Notes: a model not told the origin generated them from the sequence alone. Shown: positions 26,020 through 35,824, numbered from the stretch's first letter. The stretch: 64,000 bases of DNA from JBDHTQ01 sp039808765 (GCA_039808765.1 JBDHTQ010000008.1:1-64000), one strand, 5' to 3'. Numbers and translations are program-made.

Positions 26020-28991
26020 GTGTCTGCTCCCGGCAGGTCTTCATTGTCATCGTTTTCTTCAAACGGTAGAATTGACCATTCTTTTATCCGTGACAAATGT
26101 TGATAGTCATTATATTTGACCGGACCAAGTGGTTCACAAAGATAGGGTGTCGATTCATCCTCATATTTTTTTACAAGAAGCAAAAGGTGATCAATGGCAC
26201 GCGCTGCCCATTCTTCAGCAGAGTTTTTGCGTGAAAAGGGTTCAGTTCTGCTTGCTTTAGCATCACTCGATAGCACCCAATAGGAAAGTTTTGAAACACG
26301 TACATTTTCAGATGCTAGAGCATAAAACCCATGATGTAGAACCATTGCTGCTTCTAGCGCCAGTTGACCTTTGATCAAGGATTCTCGGTCGCGAACAAGC
26401 GGAAGACTAGTTGTTTTATAATCAATCAATTCAAGCGATCCATCCGCTAAACGATCGACGCGGTCCATGCGACCAATTAGTGTAAAATTGGGCGTAAGCG
26501 TAATGCGACCTGCACATTCTACCGCTATGTTTTTGGCAAGAGCATGGCGAGATGTTTGTTCTTCAATAAACCACTCAGCAATACGGATGATACGTGGCCA
26601 CCAAAAATTTTTATAAGCATTTAGGCCAAGATTATTGAGAGCTGTCTCAGCCGTTTTTAAAAAAACATCCAAAGCATTTTTGGGTAATTGATCAGGGTAT
26701 TGCTTTATAAAATGCTCAAGTGTTGTGTGAATAAAAAGACCCCGCTCGGCTGGACCAATTTGGGGGCAAAGCGGATTGAGAGCTTTAAGTCTTAAAATAT
26801 AACGCGCATAAATGGCATAAGGATTAGTTTGTAGCTTTTCAATATCGGTGACAAAAAGTTTTTTAGGGCGGTATGCAATGGGTGGCGTTGGTGATGGCGA
26901 TGGGCAGCGGTCAATCGAAAGCGGAAAATCAATCGCACGTGCAAGTGAAAGATAATTATGCTCGGACGGAAGAGTGGACGGTGTGATGACGACGTTTAAA
27001 CGTTGCCACCAACGCGAAGCAACATGGGGGGTGCCCTCGCTTTTTTGACTACGCGTCAAAATTACTTCTGCTCCGCTGCACAGCATATAAAAATCGTGTG
27101 CTTGTTCACTAAGCATTCTTGCAGAAGAGATTAAGCCTGCTTCTTCACGCATTGGTCGCGACATCCATGGATCAGCAGGGAGTCTCGCAGGCCATATTCC
27201 CTCGTTCAATCCTCCCAAGATAATTCGATCAGCTGTCTGTAGCCGAGCCTCAATTGGGCCCAAAATGGTCAAGCGGGGATGATCATTGTAGCGAGGGCGA
27301 ACGGTACAGGTGTGCATAAGTTCACGCAAAACCTGCAATACATCATTGCTTGATACACGAGGGAAATTGGTTAAAGCTGCGAGGAGTTCAGAGACCCATT
27401 GTGCTAAGCATTTGCCTGCATCACCCTGCCATAAGCGTTCATGACCCGCTTTCAAATCATTTGAACAGAGGTCTTCAGCAATATTAAAAAATTGCGGGAA
27501 AAAGATATTTAGATCAACTTTTTCCTGCTGCAATAGATCGCTGAGGGGGAAAATTTTTTTGCACAAATCGCCAATAAAGACATTGAGGTCGGTGATGGTT
27601 TCTTTTGATGTTGATGTCCATCCAGAATAATTATTGAGCTCGGTAATGAGCGTATTCAGTGAAATTTTTCCCGATTTATCACGTAGCAAGGTGGCATCCA
27701 GTAGTCGCGCAAATGTGCGACATTGCGCTGTAGAGCGATGCAGCGCAAAGAGAGGGTGTTTGAGTACACTTAATAGAGCGATAGAAAAATTTTCGTTGTT
27801 CGAACGCGCAAGCGTTATAAGCAGATAAAGAAAGTGTGCTGTAGCGGTTTGTGCAAGGGGTAGCCCAGCCGAATCGTTAATCGTAATATTCCACCGTCTC
27901 ATAATTTCGGCTACACGTCGTGCGAGAAGCCGATTCGGTGTGACAAAAAGAGCCGTTTTGTTTTCTGTTTGTAGCGTGTGTCGCAATGCTAAAGCAACGG
28001 TCATTGCTTCTTCTTGTTCTGTCTCGCATTCAAAAAAAGATAAGTTGGGGTCAGTTGCTTTTGCCTGACTTGTCCATTGATCCGTACGTTTTGAAGGAAG
28101 CATTGCGCATTGTAAAAGCATGCGACGATTTTGTTTTTCATCATCTTTTTTATCACCTGAAAAGGCAGGGGTGACGGGCCAGTCTTTTATCGTTTGGGGT
28201 GTAATATCCAGGCCATTAATCAGTTCTTTTGTTTCGTAAAACGGGTGTGATTCATCAATATCATTCCACCAAAGCTGAGCTTCAGCGAGGGGCGGTAAAC
28301 CAGAGAGCAACACATGACCGTTCTCAAGGCTAAGTAAAGATTTTAGAAAATTTTTAAGGGCAGGAAAATTAGCTTGTAACCCTGCCGCAATAATGGTGTT
28401 TTTGGGTTGTGATGTTTCCCATTCTGATGCGCAGGCTTTTAACGCCAAAACCCTACGCTCAGCGACATCGAGGCATCCTTCATTCTGCAAGAGTGAGGGC
28501 CAGAGGGTAAAAATGGGTTGGAGAAAATTAAGTGTGATTTGCCAGTGCTGTGCCAGCTCTTGTGTTTGCGCGAGTTGAGAAATTTTATCGGTATCAATTT
28601 CCTGAAGATGAATTTCATCGATTAACCGGCCCAATTCTCGAGCCATTGACATGGCTAAAGGTGTTGGCCAGTCAGGGCGAAAACGTTGAATCATTTGTGT
28701 TAATAAAATGTGTCGCCGAGATGCTGTAATAGCGGGTAAAAGATTTTTACGGTTAGAGAAAACATTTAAAGTGGAATCAATTTCATTTACGGCAATTAGC
28801 TGCGGCAACAAAAGGGGGGTACCTGCACTTTGGCGTAAAAAGGCGTCTTGCATGGTTCGGCATGCGCGCTGAGTGGGCAAAAATATGATTGTGTCGGCAA
28901 GGCTAAATGGCTGCTCTTTATTTTTTTCTAGAAGGGTAAACGCTAAAATCTCGCTTTGTGAATAACCAGAGGGTAGGCGCCAAACGTTCAC
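26016..28991 (-). CDS. addB: Double-strand break repair subunit AddB
   Basis: This 991-residue partner of AddA, of the alphaproteobacterial AddB type, has an inactivated helicase-like N-terminal part (FLPTQRACRTMQDAFLRQ near residue 40) and a C-terminal RecB-like nuclease domain with LELIDYKTTSLP and a downstream GQLALEAAM. AddB recognises Chi-like sites and cuts the strand complementary to the one AddA handles. Its ATG overlaps the stop of murU by 4 bases and its stop overlaps addA, so it sits in the middle of a tightly coupled operon. The Fe-S cluster cysteines known from Firmicutes AddB are not evident. Confidence 0.93.
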   Translation of the reverse strand: MNVWRLPSGYSQSEILAFTLLEKNKEQPFSLADTIIFLPTQRACRTMQDAFLRQSAGTPLLLPQLIAVNEIDSTLNVFSNRKNLLPAITASRRHILLTQMIQRFRPDWPTPLAMSMARELGRLIDEIHLQEIDTDKISQLAQTQELAQHWQITLNFLQPIFTLWPSLLQNEGCLDVAERRVLALKACASEWETSQPKNTIIAAGLQANFPALKNFLKSLLSLENGHVLLSGLPPLAEAQLWWNDIDESHPFYETKELINGLDITPQTIKDWPVTPAFSGDKKDDEKQNRRMLLQCAMLPSKRTDQWTSQAKATDPNLSFFECETEQEEAMTVALALRHTLQTENKTALFVTPNRLLARRVAEIMRRWNITINDSAGLPLAQTATAHFLYLLITLARSNNENFSIALLSVLKHPLFALHRSTAQCRTFARLLDATLLRDKSGKISLNTLITELNNYSGWTSTSKETITDLNVFIGDLCKKIFPLSDLLQQEKVDLNIFFPQFFNIAEDLCSNDLKAGHERLWQGDAGKCLAQWVSELLAALTNFPRVSSNDVLQVLRELMHTCTVRPRYNDHPRLTILGPIEARLQTADRIILGGLNEGIWPARLPADPWMSRPMREEAGLISSARMLSEQAHDFYMLCSGAEVILTRSQKSEGTPHVASRWWQRLNVVITPSTLPSEHNYLSLARAIDFPLSIDRCPSPSPTPPIAYRPKKLFVTDIEKLQTNPYAIYARYILRLKALNPLCPQIGPAERGLFIHTTLEHFIKQYPDQLPKNALDVFLKTAETALNNLGLNAYKNFWWPRIIRIAEWFIEEQTSRHALAKNIAVECAGRITLTPNFTLIGRMDRVDRLADGSLELIDYKTTSLPLVRDRESLIKGQLALEAAMVLHHGFYALASENVRVSKLSYWVLSSDAKASRTEPFSRKNSAEEWAARAIDHLLLLVKKYEDESTPYLCEPLGPVKYNDYQHLSRIKEWSILPFEENDDNEDLPGADT

Positions 28992-29746
28992 ATAGATTCC
29001 CCTTCATCTTCATGTTCAGCAAAGCGTTCAAGTGCTTGCGGCGTGGAGAAATGAAACCACGTTCCTTCATGTACCAGACCAAATAAGCGCCCTTTTTTCT
29101 CGGCCCGATCAATGATCTGCAGTGTCGAAAAGCTTTCACCAAATTCATGCGATTGGTAAAGAGCTGTACGTGTGATTTGTATCCCGGAATAAACATAAGG
29201 TGCAGAGCTTTCCGTTAGGCGTTTCAATCGTCCCTGAGCATCTGCGATCGTGTAGTCACCTGTTTCTGGTTCGTGACCCCACGCTTTTTCGCGAGGAATA
29301 AGAAGCAAGAGAACATCCGCATCATTGCCCAGCTTTTGCCAAAAATGATTAAGGCGATAGAGCGCTGGCAAATGATCCTCTTCATCACACAAAAGAATAT
29401 CAGTATTCACCGTGAAAACTGAAAGTATGTCCGTAGGAATAAGATTTTGCGTCAGTGCGTGGCGTAGCCCACCGCCGGTGTTAAGTAAAATATCTTCGTG
29501 CGATTGAACCAATGTTTCTGGCTCTGTTCGGGTGTTTAAGTATTCTTCAATTCTCTCGGCGCAATAGTGTGTATTGACAACGGCTTTTTGAATGCCAGAT
29601 TTTATCAGCGTCTCAAGAGTGTGGGCAAGAAGTGGTGCGCCACGAACCTCAAGCATGGGTTTAGGGCATTCTGCAGTGAGCGGCATCATCCGGCTACCTT
29701 TTCCAGCCGCATACACCATAGCCCATTCGGTCAAAGCGTTAGTCAT
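28988..29746 (-). CDS. murU: Sugar-1-phosphate nucleotidyltransferase, MurU-like
   Basis: This 252-residue enzyme has the nucleotidyltransferase signature AAGKGSRMMPLT (residues 13-24), CPKPMLEVRGAPLL and a VFTVNTDIL metal-binding segment. Its position upstream of addB matches alphaproteobacterial MurU, which makes UDP-MurNAc from MurNAc-1-phosphate in cell-wall recycling. The kinase AmgK, which usually precedes it, is not present here; pepA lies upstream instead. The function is therefore by family and context, and another NDP-sugar synthase cannot be excluded. Confidence 0.82.
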   Translation of the reverse strand: MTNALTEWAMVYAAGKGSRMMPLTAECPKPMLEVRGAPLLAHTLETLIKSGIQKAVVNTHYCAERIEEYLNTRTEPETLVQSHEDILLNTGGGLRHALTQNLIPTDILSVFTVNTDILLCDEEDHLPALYRLNHFWQKLGNDADVLLLLIPREKAWGHEPETGDYTIADAQGRLKRLTESSAPYVYSGIQITRTALYQSHEFGESFSTLQIIDRAEKKGRLFGLVHEGTWFHFSTPQALERFAEHEDEGESM

Positions 29747-29783
29747 TGCACACCCAACATATCAGGTCGATTTATAATTAAGT

Positions 29784-29814
29784 ATCCCCCTTCGCCTGTA
29801 TGACAAAGGGGGAT
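29784..29814 (-). terminator. Probable terminator of pepA
   Basis: On the minus strand ATCCCCCTT pairs with AAGGGGGAT, followed by an AT-rich run (ACTTAATTATAA). It lies between the pepA stop and the murU start and would separate the two units. The tail is not a pure T-tract. Confidence 0.55.
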
Positions 29815-29826
29815 CAGTAATAATAA

Positions 29827-31326
29827 TCAATCTTCGTAAAAGTCAGCCAAGAACTGATTCAGTAGGCGAACGCCAAAACCTGTCGCGCCCTTGGGGCACA
29901 ACGGGGCATCGCTGTCATTCCAAGCGGTGCCTGCAATGTCAAGGTGAGCCCACGGTGTTTCATTCTCAACAAATCGATGGATGAAGGCCGCGCCGGTAAT
30001 GGTACCGGCCACACGCTCTTGGCCGATGTTTTTCATATCGGCAATGGGGCTGTCCAAATCTTTGTCATAGGCTTTATGCATAGGCAGTTGCCACAGTTTT
30101 TCGTTACAATAATCGCCCGCTTCAATCAATTGCTCGGCCAGATCGACGTTGTTGGTCAGAACGCCCGCATATTCATGTCCAAGGGCAATAATGACAGCAC
30201 CTGTAAGGGTTGCCAGATCAACCATCATGCGTGGTTTGAATGTTCGTTGCGCATAAGTCAGCACATCGGCCAGAACAAGACGGCCTTCGGCGTCCGTATT
30301 TAAAACTTCAATTGTTTGACCTGACATGGACGTAACAATGTCGCCGGGGCGTTGAGCGTTGCCGTCTGGCATGTTTTCTACCAACCCGATTAGGCCAACA
30401 ACATTCACTTTTGCTTTACGCAGCGCGAGTGAATACATTGTGCCGACAACGGCAGCGGCACCCCCCATGTCGAACTTCATATCCCACATCCCCAATGCCG
30501 GTTTGATGGAAATGCCGCCTGTGTCGAAAGTAACGCCTTTACCCAAAAGCGCGATTGGTTTTTTATCATCGCCTTTTGCCTTGGGGTTGCCGTTCCACTC
30601 GAAGCTTACCAGACGCGGGGGACGCGCGCTGCCTTGAGCGACACCCAGCAGCGACCCCATTCCCAGTTTGCGCATCGCGGGTTCATCCAGGACTTTAACT
30701 TTTAAACCAGATGATTTTAGTTTTACGCACAAATCGGCAAAACTTTCTGGGTAGAGCACATTGGCGGGCTCACTGACCAGATCGCGGGCAAAGAAGATGC
30801 CTTTGATCAATGCGTCGAGTGACTGATATTCTTTCTTTGCCTCTGCAGTCTCTTTTCCGCAATGAAAGGCCAACGTTTGTAGTATCGGAAGGTCTTCGGC
30901 CTTAAGTTTTGTATGATACTTATCGAAGCGATATGATTTTAGGACGGCACCATAGCCCACCTGAGCAACGGTTAGGCCCATTTCTTCCAAAGAAAAATCA
31001 ACAACCACAGCTGCAGATTTACAATTAAGCTTGCTTAATGCTGCCCAAGCATAGCTTCCCGATTTCTTCAAAACTTCCGGATCAAGCTTATCGGCGCTCT
31101 CGGCATTAATCAAAACGACCGCGTCGAAAGGGTTTGCGCCGGGAATGGTCAGCGTGTGGCCTTCTTTGTTCTTGAAATTTGTGGTTTTCATCAGTTTTGA
31201 AAGGAGTCCGCTGCAAGTTTTGTCGATTGCCAAACCTTGAGGCCCCAACTTACCATCCTGAACGATTAAGGCGAGAACCCCTTTGTTCGGTACTACTGCA
31301 GGAGAAAAGGTAATTTCTAAAGTCAT
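29827..31326 (-). CDS. pepA: Leucyl aminopeptidase (M17)
   Basis: This 499-residue cytosolic dizinc aminopeptidase removes N-terminal residues from peptides. The M17 signature NTDAEGRLVLADVL and the catalytic Lys region LLGKGVTFDTGGISIKP are complete. The N-terminal macro-like domain (about 1-170) precedes the peptidase domain, and the length is typical of hexameric PepA. It is divergent from lptF by 73 bp, an arrangement found in many proteobacteria. Confidence 0.96.
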   Translation of the reverse strand: MTLEITFSPAVVPNKGVLALIVQDGKLGPQGLAIDKTCSGLLSKLMKTTNFKNKEGHTLTIPGANPFDAVVLINAESADKLDPEVLKKSGSYAWAALSKLNCKSAAVVVDFSLEEMGLTVAQVGYGAVLKSYRFDKYHTKLKAEDLPILQTLAFHCGKETAEAKKEYQSLDALIKGIFFARDLVSEPANVLYPESFADLCVKLKSSGLKVKVLDEPAMRKLGMGSLLGVAQGSARPPRLVSFEWNGNPKAKGDDKKPIALLGKGVTFDTGGISIKPALGMWDMKFDMGGAAAVVGTMYSLALRKAKVNVVGLIGLVENMPDGNAQRPGDIVTSMSGQTIEVLNTDAEGRLVLADVLTYAQRTFKPRMMVDLATLTGAVIIALGHEYAGVLTNNVDLAEQLIEAGDYCNEKLWQLPMHKAYDKDLDSPIADMKNIGQERVAGTITGAAFIHRFVENETPWAHLDIAGTAWNDSDAPLCPKGATGFGVRLLNQFLADFYED

Positions 31327-31399
31327 AAATATCCTCGTGGTTGTTCTGGTGGACGAAACGCTTGCAACAGGGTAAAACGCTTGTGGAGTAAGTCAACTG

Positions 31400-32512
31400 A
31401 TGAAGAGTGTCACACGATACATTTTGCGCACTTTGTTGCTGGCCGTGGCTTTTGTCACTTTGGCCGTGACGGCTGCTGTGTGGCTCACGCAATCGTTAAA
31501 ATATGTCGATATTGTGGTCGAGAATGGTGCGCCGTTGCATATGTTTATTTGGCTGGCGCTCTTGACCTTGCCGGTGTTTTTAAGTTTGGCGCTGCCAATT
31601 GCACTCTTTGTCGGGGTCTTGTTTACCTTTCATCGTCTAACCCAAGATTCCGAGCTGATTGCCATGCGGGCGTGCGGTATGAGTCCGCAAACCTTAGCGC
31701 AACCGGCGCTTCGGCTAGCATATTTTACGGTTCTGATTGGTTATGCCTTAACCCTCTATCTACAGCCGCTTGCCAGTCAGGAACTGATTCGTTTGCAATA
31801 TTTTGTCCAATCACAGTTTACAGCGGCGTTGCTCAAAGAGGGGACATTCAACGATTTGGGCAATAAAATGACAATTTACGTCGCAGAGCGGACGCCGGAT
31901 GCGCAGTTAAAGGATCTTCTGATTTATGATGGCAGAGACCCGGTAAAGTCGATTACGATTCGTGCTGCGCGAGGGCAGCTGGTGCAAAGCAAGCAGGGGC
32001 CACAAGTTATTGTGTATGATGGCATTCAGCAACAGTATAATATTTTAACCCACCGGTTTGACGAGTTGATGTTTGACAGCTATGCCGTAGGATTGGAAAA
32101 CCTGATGCCCGCAACCAAAGAGCGCGCAGAATCGCCTAAAGAAAAGCCTTTTTTTGCACTTTTTAAAGACTTTATGAGTGAGGTTGATCCGCGCGTTCGC
32201 GCCCGCCTTGCTTCCGAGTTTCATCAACGCTTGTTGTCGCCGTTATTATCGCTGGCGTTTGTGGTGATTGCATGCCTTTCACTTTTATTTGGTGAATACA
32301 ACCGCCGTGGTCAATCCAAACGAATCGTTGCGGCAATTGCGGGCGCCGCCGCGGTTGAGGTGGGTGTGATGGGGTTTTCTCAGGTAACTGCCGAGCATCA
32401 ATGGGCTGTTGTCATGCTTTATTTGGTCGTTCTTTTACCTATCGCGTTGGGGTTGTGGAAAATTAGGCAATCTGATTACTTTCATAAACCTTTTTCAGCG
32501 GAGGGGGCATAA
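31400..32512 (+). CDS. lptF: LPS export permease LptF
   Basis: This 370-residue inner-membrane subunit of the LptB2FG transporter extracts lipopolysaccharide for transport to the outer membrane. It has the family plan: three N-terminal membrane segments, a periplasmic beta-jellyroll domain (about 120-265) and three C-terminal membrane segments. Recognisable motifs are MRACGMSPQTLAQPAL in the coupling region and AFVVIACLSLLFGEYNRRG near the C-terminal membrane block. The stop and the lptG start share one base (TAATG), so both permeases are made together. Confidence 0.94.
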   Translation: MKSVTRYILRTLLLAVAFVTLAVTAAVWLTQSLKYVDIVVENGAPLHMFIWLALLTLPVFLSLALPIALFVGVLFTFHRLTQDSELIAMRACGMSPQTLAQPALRLAYFTVLIGYALTLYLQPLASQELIRLQYFVQSQFTAALLKEGTFNDLGNKMTIYVAERTPDAQLKDLLIYDGRDPVKSITIRAARGQLVQSKQGPQVIVYDGIQQQYNILTHRFDELMFDSYAVGLENLMPATKERAESPKEKPFFALFKDFMSEVDPRVRARLASEFHQRLLSPLLSLAFVVIACLSLLFGEYNRRGQSKRIVAAIAGAAAVEVGVMGFSQVTAEHQWAVVMLYLVVLLPIALGLWKIRQSDYFHKPFSAEGA

Positions 32513-33606
32513 TGGGAAAGACCCTGTCGTTCTATCTGATCCGCCGATATTTTGCTTCGTTTCTCTCGATCATGTTGGGGTTGCTTACAATTGTCTACGT
32601 TGCAGAAATGTTGGAGTTGCTGCGTCGCTCGGCTGTTCATACCGATGTGGGTTTTAATTTTATTCTTGGGATGGCGGCTCTAAAATTGCCCCAAACTTTA
32701 CAAGTTTTATTGCCCTCTGCGATATTATTCACTGCGCTGCATTTTTTTTGGTCGATGACCCAAACGCGTGAGCTGGAAGTGGCACGTGCCGCGGGCATTT
32801 CGGTGTGGAATTTTTTGACACCTGTGATTTTAGTTGCGCTTTTTATTGGTTTTTTTGAAATTTTTGTGATCAATCCGTTTGCCGCCGCCATGATGAGCCG
32901 CTATGAGCGGCTGGATGGGGTCTATTTTAAGAATCAGGAAACGGCGGTGCGTCTTTCTTCGAGCGGCGTTTGGATCAGTCAATCGAAAGCAGAAAACAGC
33001 CATGCGGCCTTCATTCATGCACAGTCAATGCGGCCCCATACCTTCACGTTAACACGGGTGACGGTGTTTGAGCGAGCGGATAAAATCAACGAGGGTGAGC
33101 GCGTCGATGCCGATATGGCTGAACTTAAAGAGGGTTATTGGTTGCTAACGAACGTTTATCGTCACCCGCGAGGAGTAAAATCAGAGTTTTTACACCAAAT
33201 GCGGTTGCCAACCGATTTAACACGTCAACGCATTGAGGAAGGATTTTCATCACCCAATTCATTATCCTTTTGGCAGCTCCCTGCGTTTATTCGCACGCTT
33301 GATGCAGCGGGGTTATCAAGTGTTCGCCATCGACTTTATTTTGACTCTCTGCTGGCTAAGCCTGTGCTTCTTGCTGCAATGACGCTGGTTGCAGCTGTGT
33401 TTGGGTTGCGGCAAACGCGCCGAGGTGGGGTGTTTAGGACAATTGTTATCGGTTTGGTTTTAGGGCTTTTGCTTTTTATCCTAAATGATGTTCTGCAAAC
33501 GTTTGCTGCTTCGGGGGGGATGCCGATCTTGCTCGCGGCTTGGGGGCCTGCACTTATGGGATTAATGGCGGGTGCTGCGGCTTTATTCCACTATGAAGAT
33601 GGCTAA
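32512..33606 (+). CDS. lptG: LPS export permease LptG
   Basis: This 364-residue partner of LptF has the same topology. Characteristic segments are LIRRYFASFLSIMLGLL at the N terminus, RELEVARAAGISVWNFL in the cytosolic coupling loop and FGLRQTRRGG before the last membrane helices. It overlaps lptF by one base. In most alphaproteobacteria lptD follows; here surA begins 84 bp downstream with its own Shine-Dalgarno, and no lptD is present in the window. Confidence 0.94.
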   Translation: MGKTLSFYLIRRYFASFLSIMLGLLTIVYVAEMLELLRRSAVHTDVGFNFILGMAALKLPQTLQVLLPSAILFTALHFFWSMTQTRELEVARAAGISVWNFLTPVILVALFIGFFEIFVINPFAAAMMSRYERLDGVYFKNQETAVRLSSSGVWISQSKAENSHAAFIHAQSMRPHTFTLTRVTVFERADKINEGERVDADMAELKEGYWLLTNVYRHPRGVKSEFLHQMRLPTDLTRQRIEEGFSSPNSLSFWQLPAFIRTLDAAGLSSVRHRLYFDSLLAKPVLLAAMTLVAAVFGLRQTRRGGVFRTIVIGLVLGLLLFILNDVLQTFAASGGMPILLAAWGPALMGLMAGAAALFHYEDG

Positions 33607-33629
33607 AAACTGTTAAATTATGGCCATTA

Positions 33630-33656
33630 TTGACATGGTCTTGCTCTTGTTAAGGG
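33630..33656 (+). promoter_or_regulatory. Possible surA promoter
   Basis: TTGACA (33630-33635) lies in the gap between lptG and surA, with a poor -10 match (TAAGGG) 15 bases on. A strong AGGGAGGA ribosome site precedes the surA ATG. An extra promoter here would be consistent with lost linkage to lptG. Confidence 0.3.
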
Positions 33657-33690
33657 ACTAGGGCATACACCTCTTAGGGAGGAATTTGAG

Positions 33691-34974
33691 ATGGGTTTCG
33701 CATTACAATCACAACGCTTGGTGTTTTGCGGCGTGTTGTTTTTATTTTCTGTCTTTTTAAGTCTGCCGCAAGCTTACGCACAGGCGATAACCATCGCTGC
33801 TATTGTCAACGATGAAGCAATTACCAATGATGATGTAAACGCCCGTGTGCGATTGATGTTGTTGGGAACATCAGAGATGCCGCCACCCGAGGTGATGACC
33901 CGCCTCCGAAATGAAATGCTTCAACGCATGATTGATGAAAAGATTGAGATGCAAGAGGCCGAGCACCTTAACATTACCGTGGAAGACAGTGAGATTGATA
34001 CCGAGCTTGCTCGCCTGGCAGAACAAAACAAAGTTCCGGCTAATCAAATGGAAGCATTTTTTCAATCAAAAGGGGTGCCAATTACAACTTTACGTGATCA
34101 GGTTAAAGCCAGCATTGCGTGGGGAAAAGTTGTTCAGCGTAATATCCGTCCGCGCATTGTTGTTTCCGATGATGAGGTCGATGCGGAAATTAAGCGACTT
34201 AAGGCACGCGCAGGAGAAAAAGAGTTTCTTGTTGCCGACATTTTCTTGCCGGTGGATAAAACAAACAATGAGGACAATGTTCGGATTTTAGGCCAGCACT
34301 TGGTTGAGCAGATGGCAAAGGGTGTACGTTTTTCAGTGTTGGCACGACAGTTTTCACAGGCCTCTAGCGCAGCAAAGGGGGGGGACCTCGGCTGGGTTCA
34401 CGTGTCACAGTTGGACCCGGCGCTGCAGAACATTATTAGATCAATGGTTGATGGAACCGTTTCGCAGCCTGTGCGGACGCAAGATGGTTTTCACATTGTG
34501 ATGCGTCGAGCAACCCGAGAAGGAAGCCTCTCAGAGAGCGAGGCGGGCGACAAGCCGACACCCGCAGAGGAAGTTTTAAATCTGCGTCAGGTTCTTTACG
34601 AAACACGCTCTGCTGCGAATGTCAAAGAAATTGAAACAGATCGTTCGCACGTTAAAAGTTGTTCTGATATGGAGAATTTGGCTGCTCAGCACGGCGATAA
34701 GACTCGCGGGATTCTGGGGGACCGCAAGCTCGATGATTTGCCTGTCGCAATGCAACCGGTTTTAAAGTCGCTAGATGAAAATGTGCCGAGCCCTTTGATG
34801 AAGAATGGTCAGGGTGTGCTTTTTGTAATGATTTGCCACCGCGAAAAAATTTCGCCAGCAGGGGAGGTTGATCGCAAAGCGATTACCAACATGTTGGGAG
34901 CGCAAAAACTGGAGCTTCAAGCCAAGGGCTACCTGCGCAATTTACGGCAGGAGGCCTTTGTTGAGCTGCGCTAA
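33691..34974 (+). CDS. surA: Periplasmic chaperone and isomerase SurA
   Basis: This 427-residue exported foldase has a signal peptide ending near YAQA (about residue 31), then the SurA N domain (AAIVNDEAITNDDVNARV), a well-preserved parvulin domain (about 170-270; AKGGDLGWVHVSQLDPAL, DGFHIVMRRATRE) and a second, degenerate parvulin-like domain (about 290-390; EVLNLRQVLY, MICHREKI). It escorts beta-barrel precursors to the BAM complex. Its end overlaps the rsmA start, so the two are coupled. pdxA, often between surA and rsmA, is absent. Confidence 0.92.
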   Translation: MGFALQSQRLVFCGVLFLFSVFLSLPQAYAQAITIAAIVNDEAITNDDVNARVRLMLLGTSEMPPPEVMTRLRNEMLQRMIDEKIEMQEAEHLNITVEDSEIDTELARLAEQNKVPANQMEAFFQSKGVPITTLRDQVKASIAWGKVVQRNIRPRIVVSDDEVDAEIKRLKARAGEKEFLVADIFLPVDKTNNEDNVRILGQHLVEQMAKGVRFSVLARQFSQASSAAKGGDLGWVHVSQLDPALQNIIRSMVDGTVSQPVRTQDGFHIVMRRATREGSLSESEAGDKPTPAEEVLNLRQVLYETRSAANVKEIETDRSHVKSCSDMENLAAQHGDKTRGILGDRKLDDLPVAMQPVLKSLDENVPSPLMKNGQGVLFVMICHREKISPAGEVDRKAITNMLGAQKLELQAKGYLRNLRQEAFVELR

Positions 34975-35824
34975 CGAGGCCAAGGATGATCCCGTTGCAC
35001 TGTTACCCCCTTTGCGTGAGGTTATTGCAGCACATGCACTTTTTGCAAAAAAGTCGCTGGGACAAAACTTTCTTTTTGATCTCAACCTCACCCGCAAGAT
35101 TGCGCGTGTATTGATCGCGCGCGAGACCGGGACAATTATTGAAGTTGGGCCAGGACCGGGTGGATTGACGCGGGCTTTGTTGCTTGAAGGAGCGCAAAAA
35201 CTGGTGGCGATTGAAAAAGATTCACGCGCCATTGAAGCTCTCGCTTCTCTCAAAGCGGCTGCCGCAGATCGATTGAACCTGATTGAGGGAGATGCTTTGA
35301 ATATCGATTATCAGAGCTTTTCTTCCCCGCGCCGGATTGCCGCTAATCTTCCTTATAATATCGCAACGCCGCTTTTGTTTGGTTGGCTGGAACAGGCCGC
35401 ATTGTTCAGTGAGATGGTTTTGATGTTTCAAAAAGAAGTGGCTGATCGGCTTGTAGCAACAGTGGGAAGTAAGGACTACGGACGCTTATCTGTTATGGCA
35501 CAGTGGCGTTGCGAGGTTCGGCGCGCCTTTGATCTATCACCTCAAGCCTTTATTCCAGCTCCCAAAATTACCTCAACTGTTGTGCATTTTATTCCGCGCC
35601 CTGAACGCGCTGATGCACCTTCATGGAATGTCATGCAAGAGGTTGTGGCCAGTGCTTTTGCTCAACGGCGCAAAATGTTACGTACAACGCTAAAGCCGCT
35701 GGGCGACCTCACTGAAATATGTGCTGCCACAGGAATCGACCCAACCAACCGCGCAGAAACGCTTGAGGTGACGGACTTTGAACGCATTGCACGCTTTGTT
35801 GAGCAAGCACGCAAAAGGAGCTAG
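34961..35824 (+). CDS. rsmA: 16S rRNA dimethyladenosine transferase RsmA/KsgA
   Basis: This 287-residue SAM-dependent methyltransferase dimethylates two adjacent adenines near the 3' end of 16S rRNA, a late check in 30S assembly. It shows KSLGQNFLFDLNLTRKI, the SAM loop EVGPGPGGLTRALL and motif IV NLPYNIATPLL. I place the start at the TTG 34961, because AGGAGG lies 6 bases upstream and the family length is met. The longer frame from 34868 would overlap surA by more than 100 bases and add non-homologous residues. The chosen start overlaps the surA end by 14 bases. Confidence 0.93.
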   Translation: MSCANEAKDDPVALLPPLREVIAAHALFAKKSLGQNFLFDLNLTRKIARVLIARETGTIIEVGPGPGGLTRALLLEGAQKLVAIEKDSRAIEALASLKAAAADRLNLIEGDALNIDYQSFSSPRRIAANLPYNIATPLLFGWLEQAALFSEMVLMFQKEVADRLVATVGSKDYGRLSVMAQWRCEVRRAFDLSPQAFIPAPKITSTVVHFIPRPERADAPSWNVMQEVVASAFAQRRKMLRTTLKPLGDLTEICAATGIDPTNRAETLEVTDFERIARFVEQARKRS

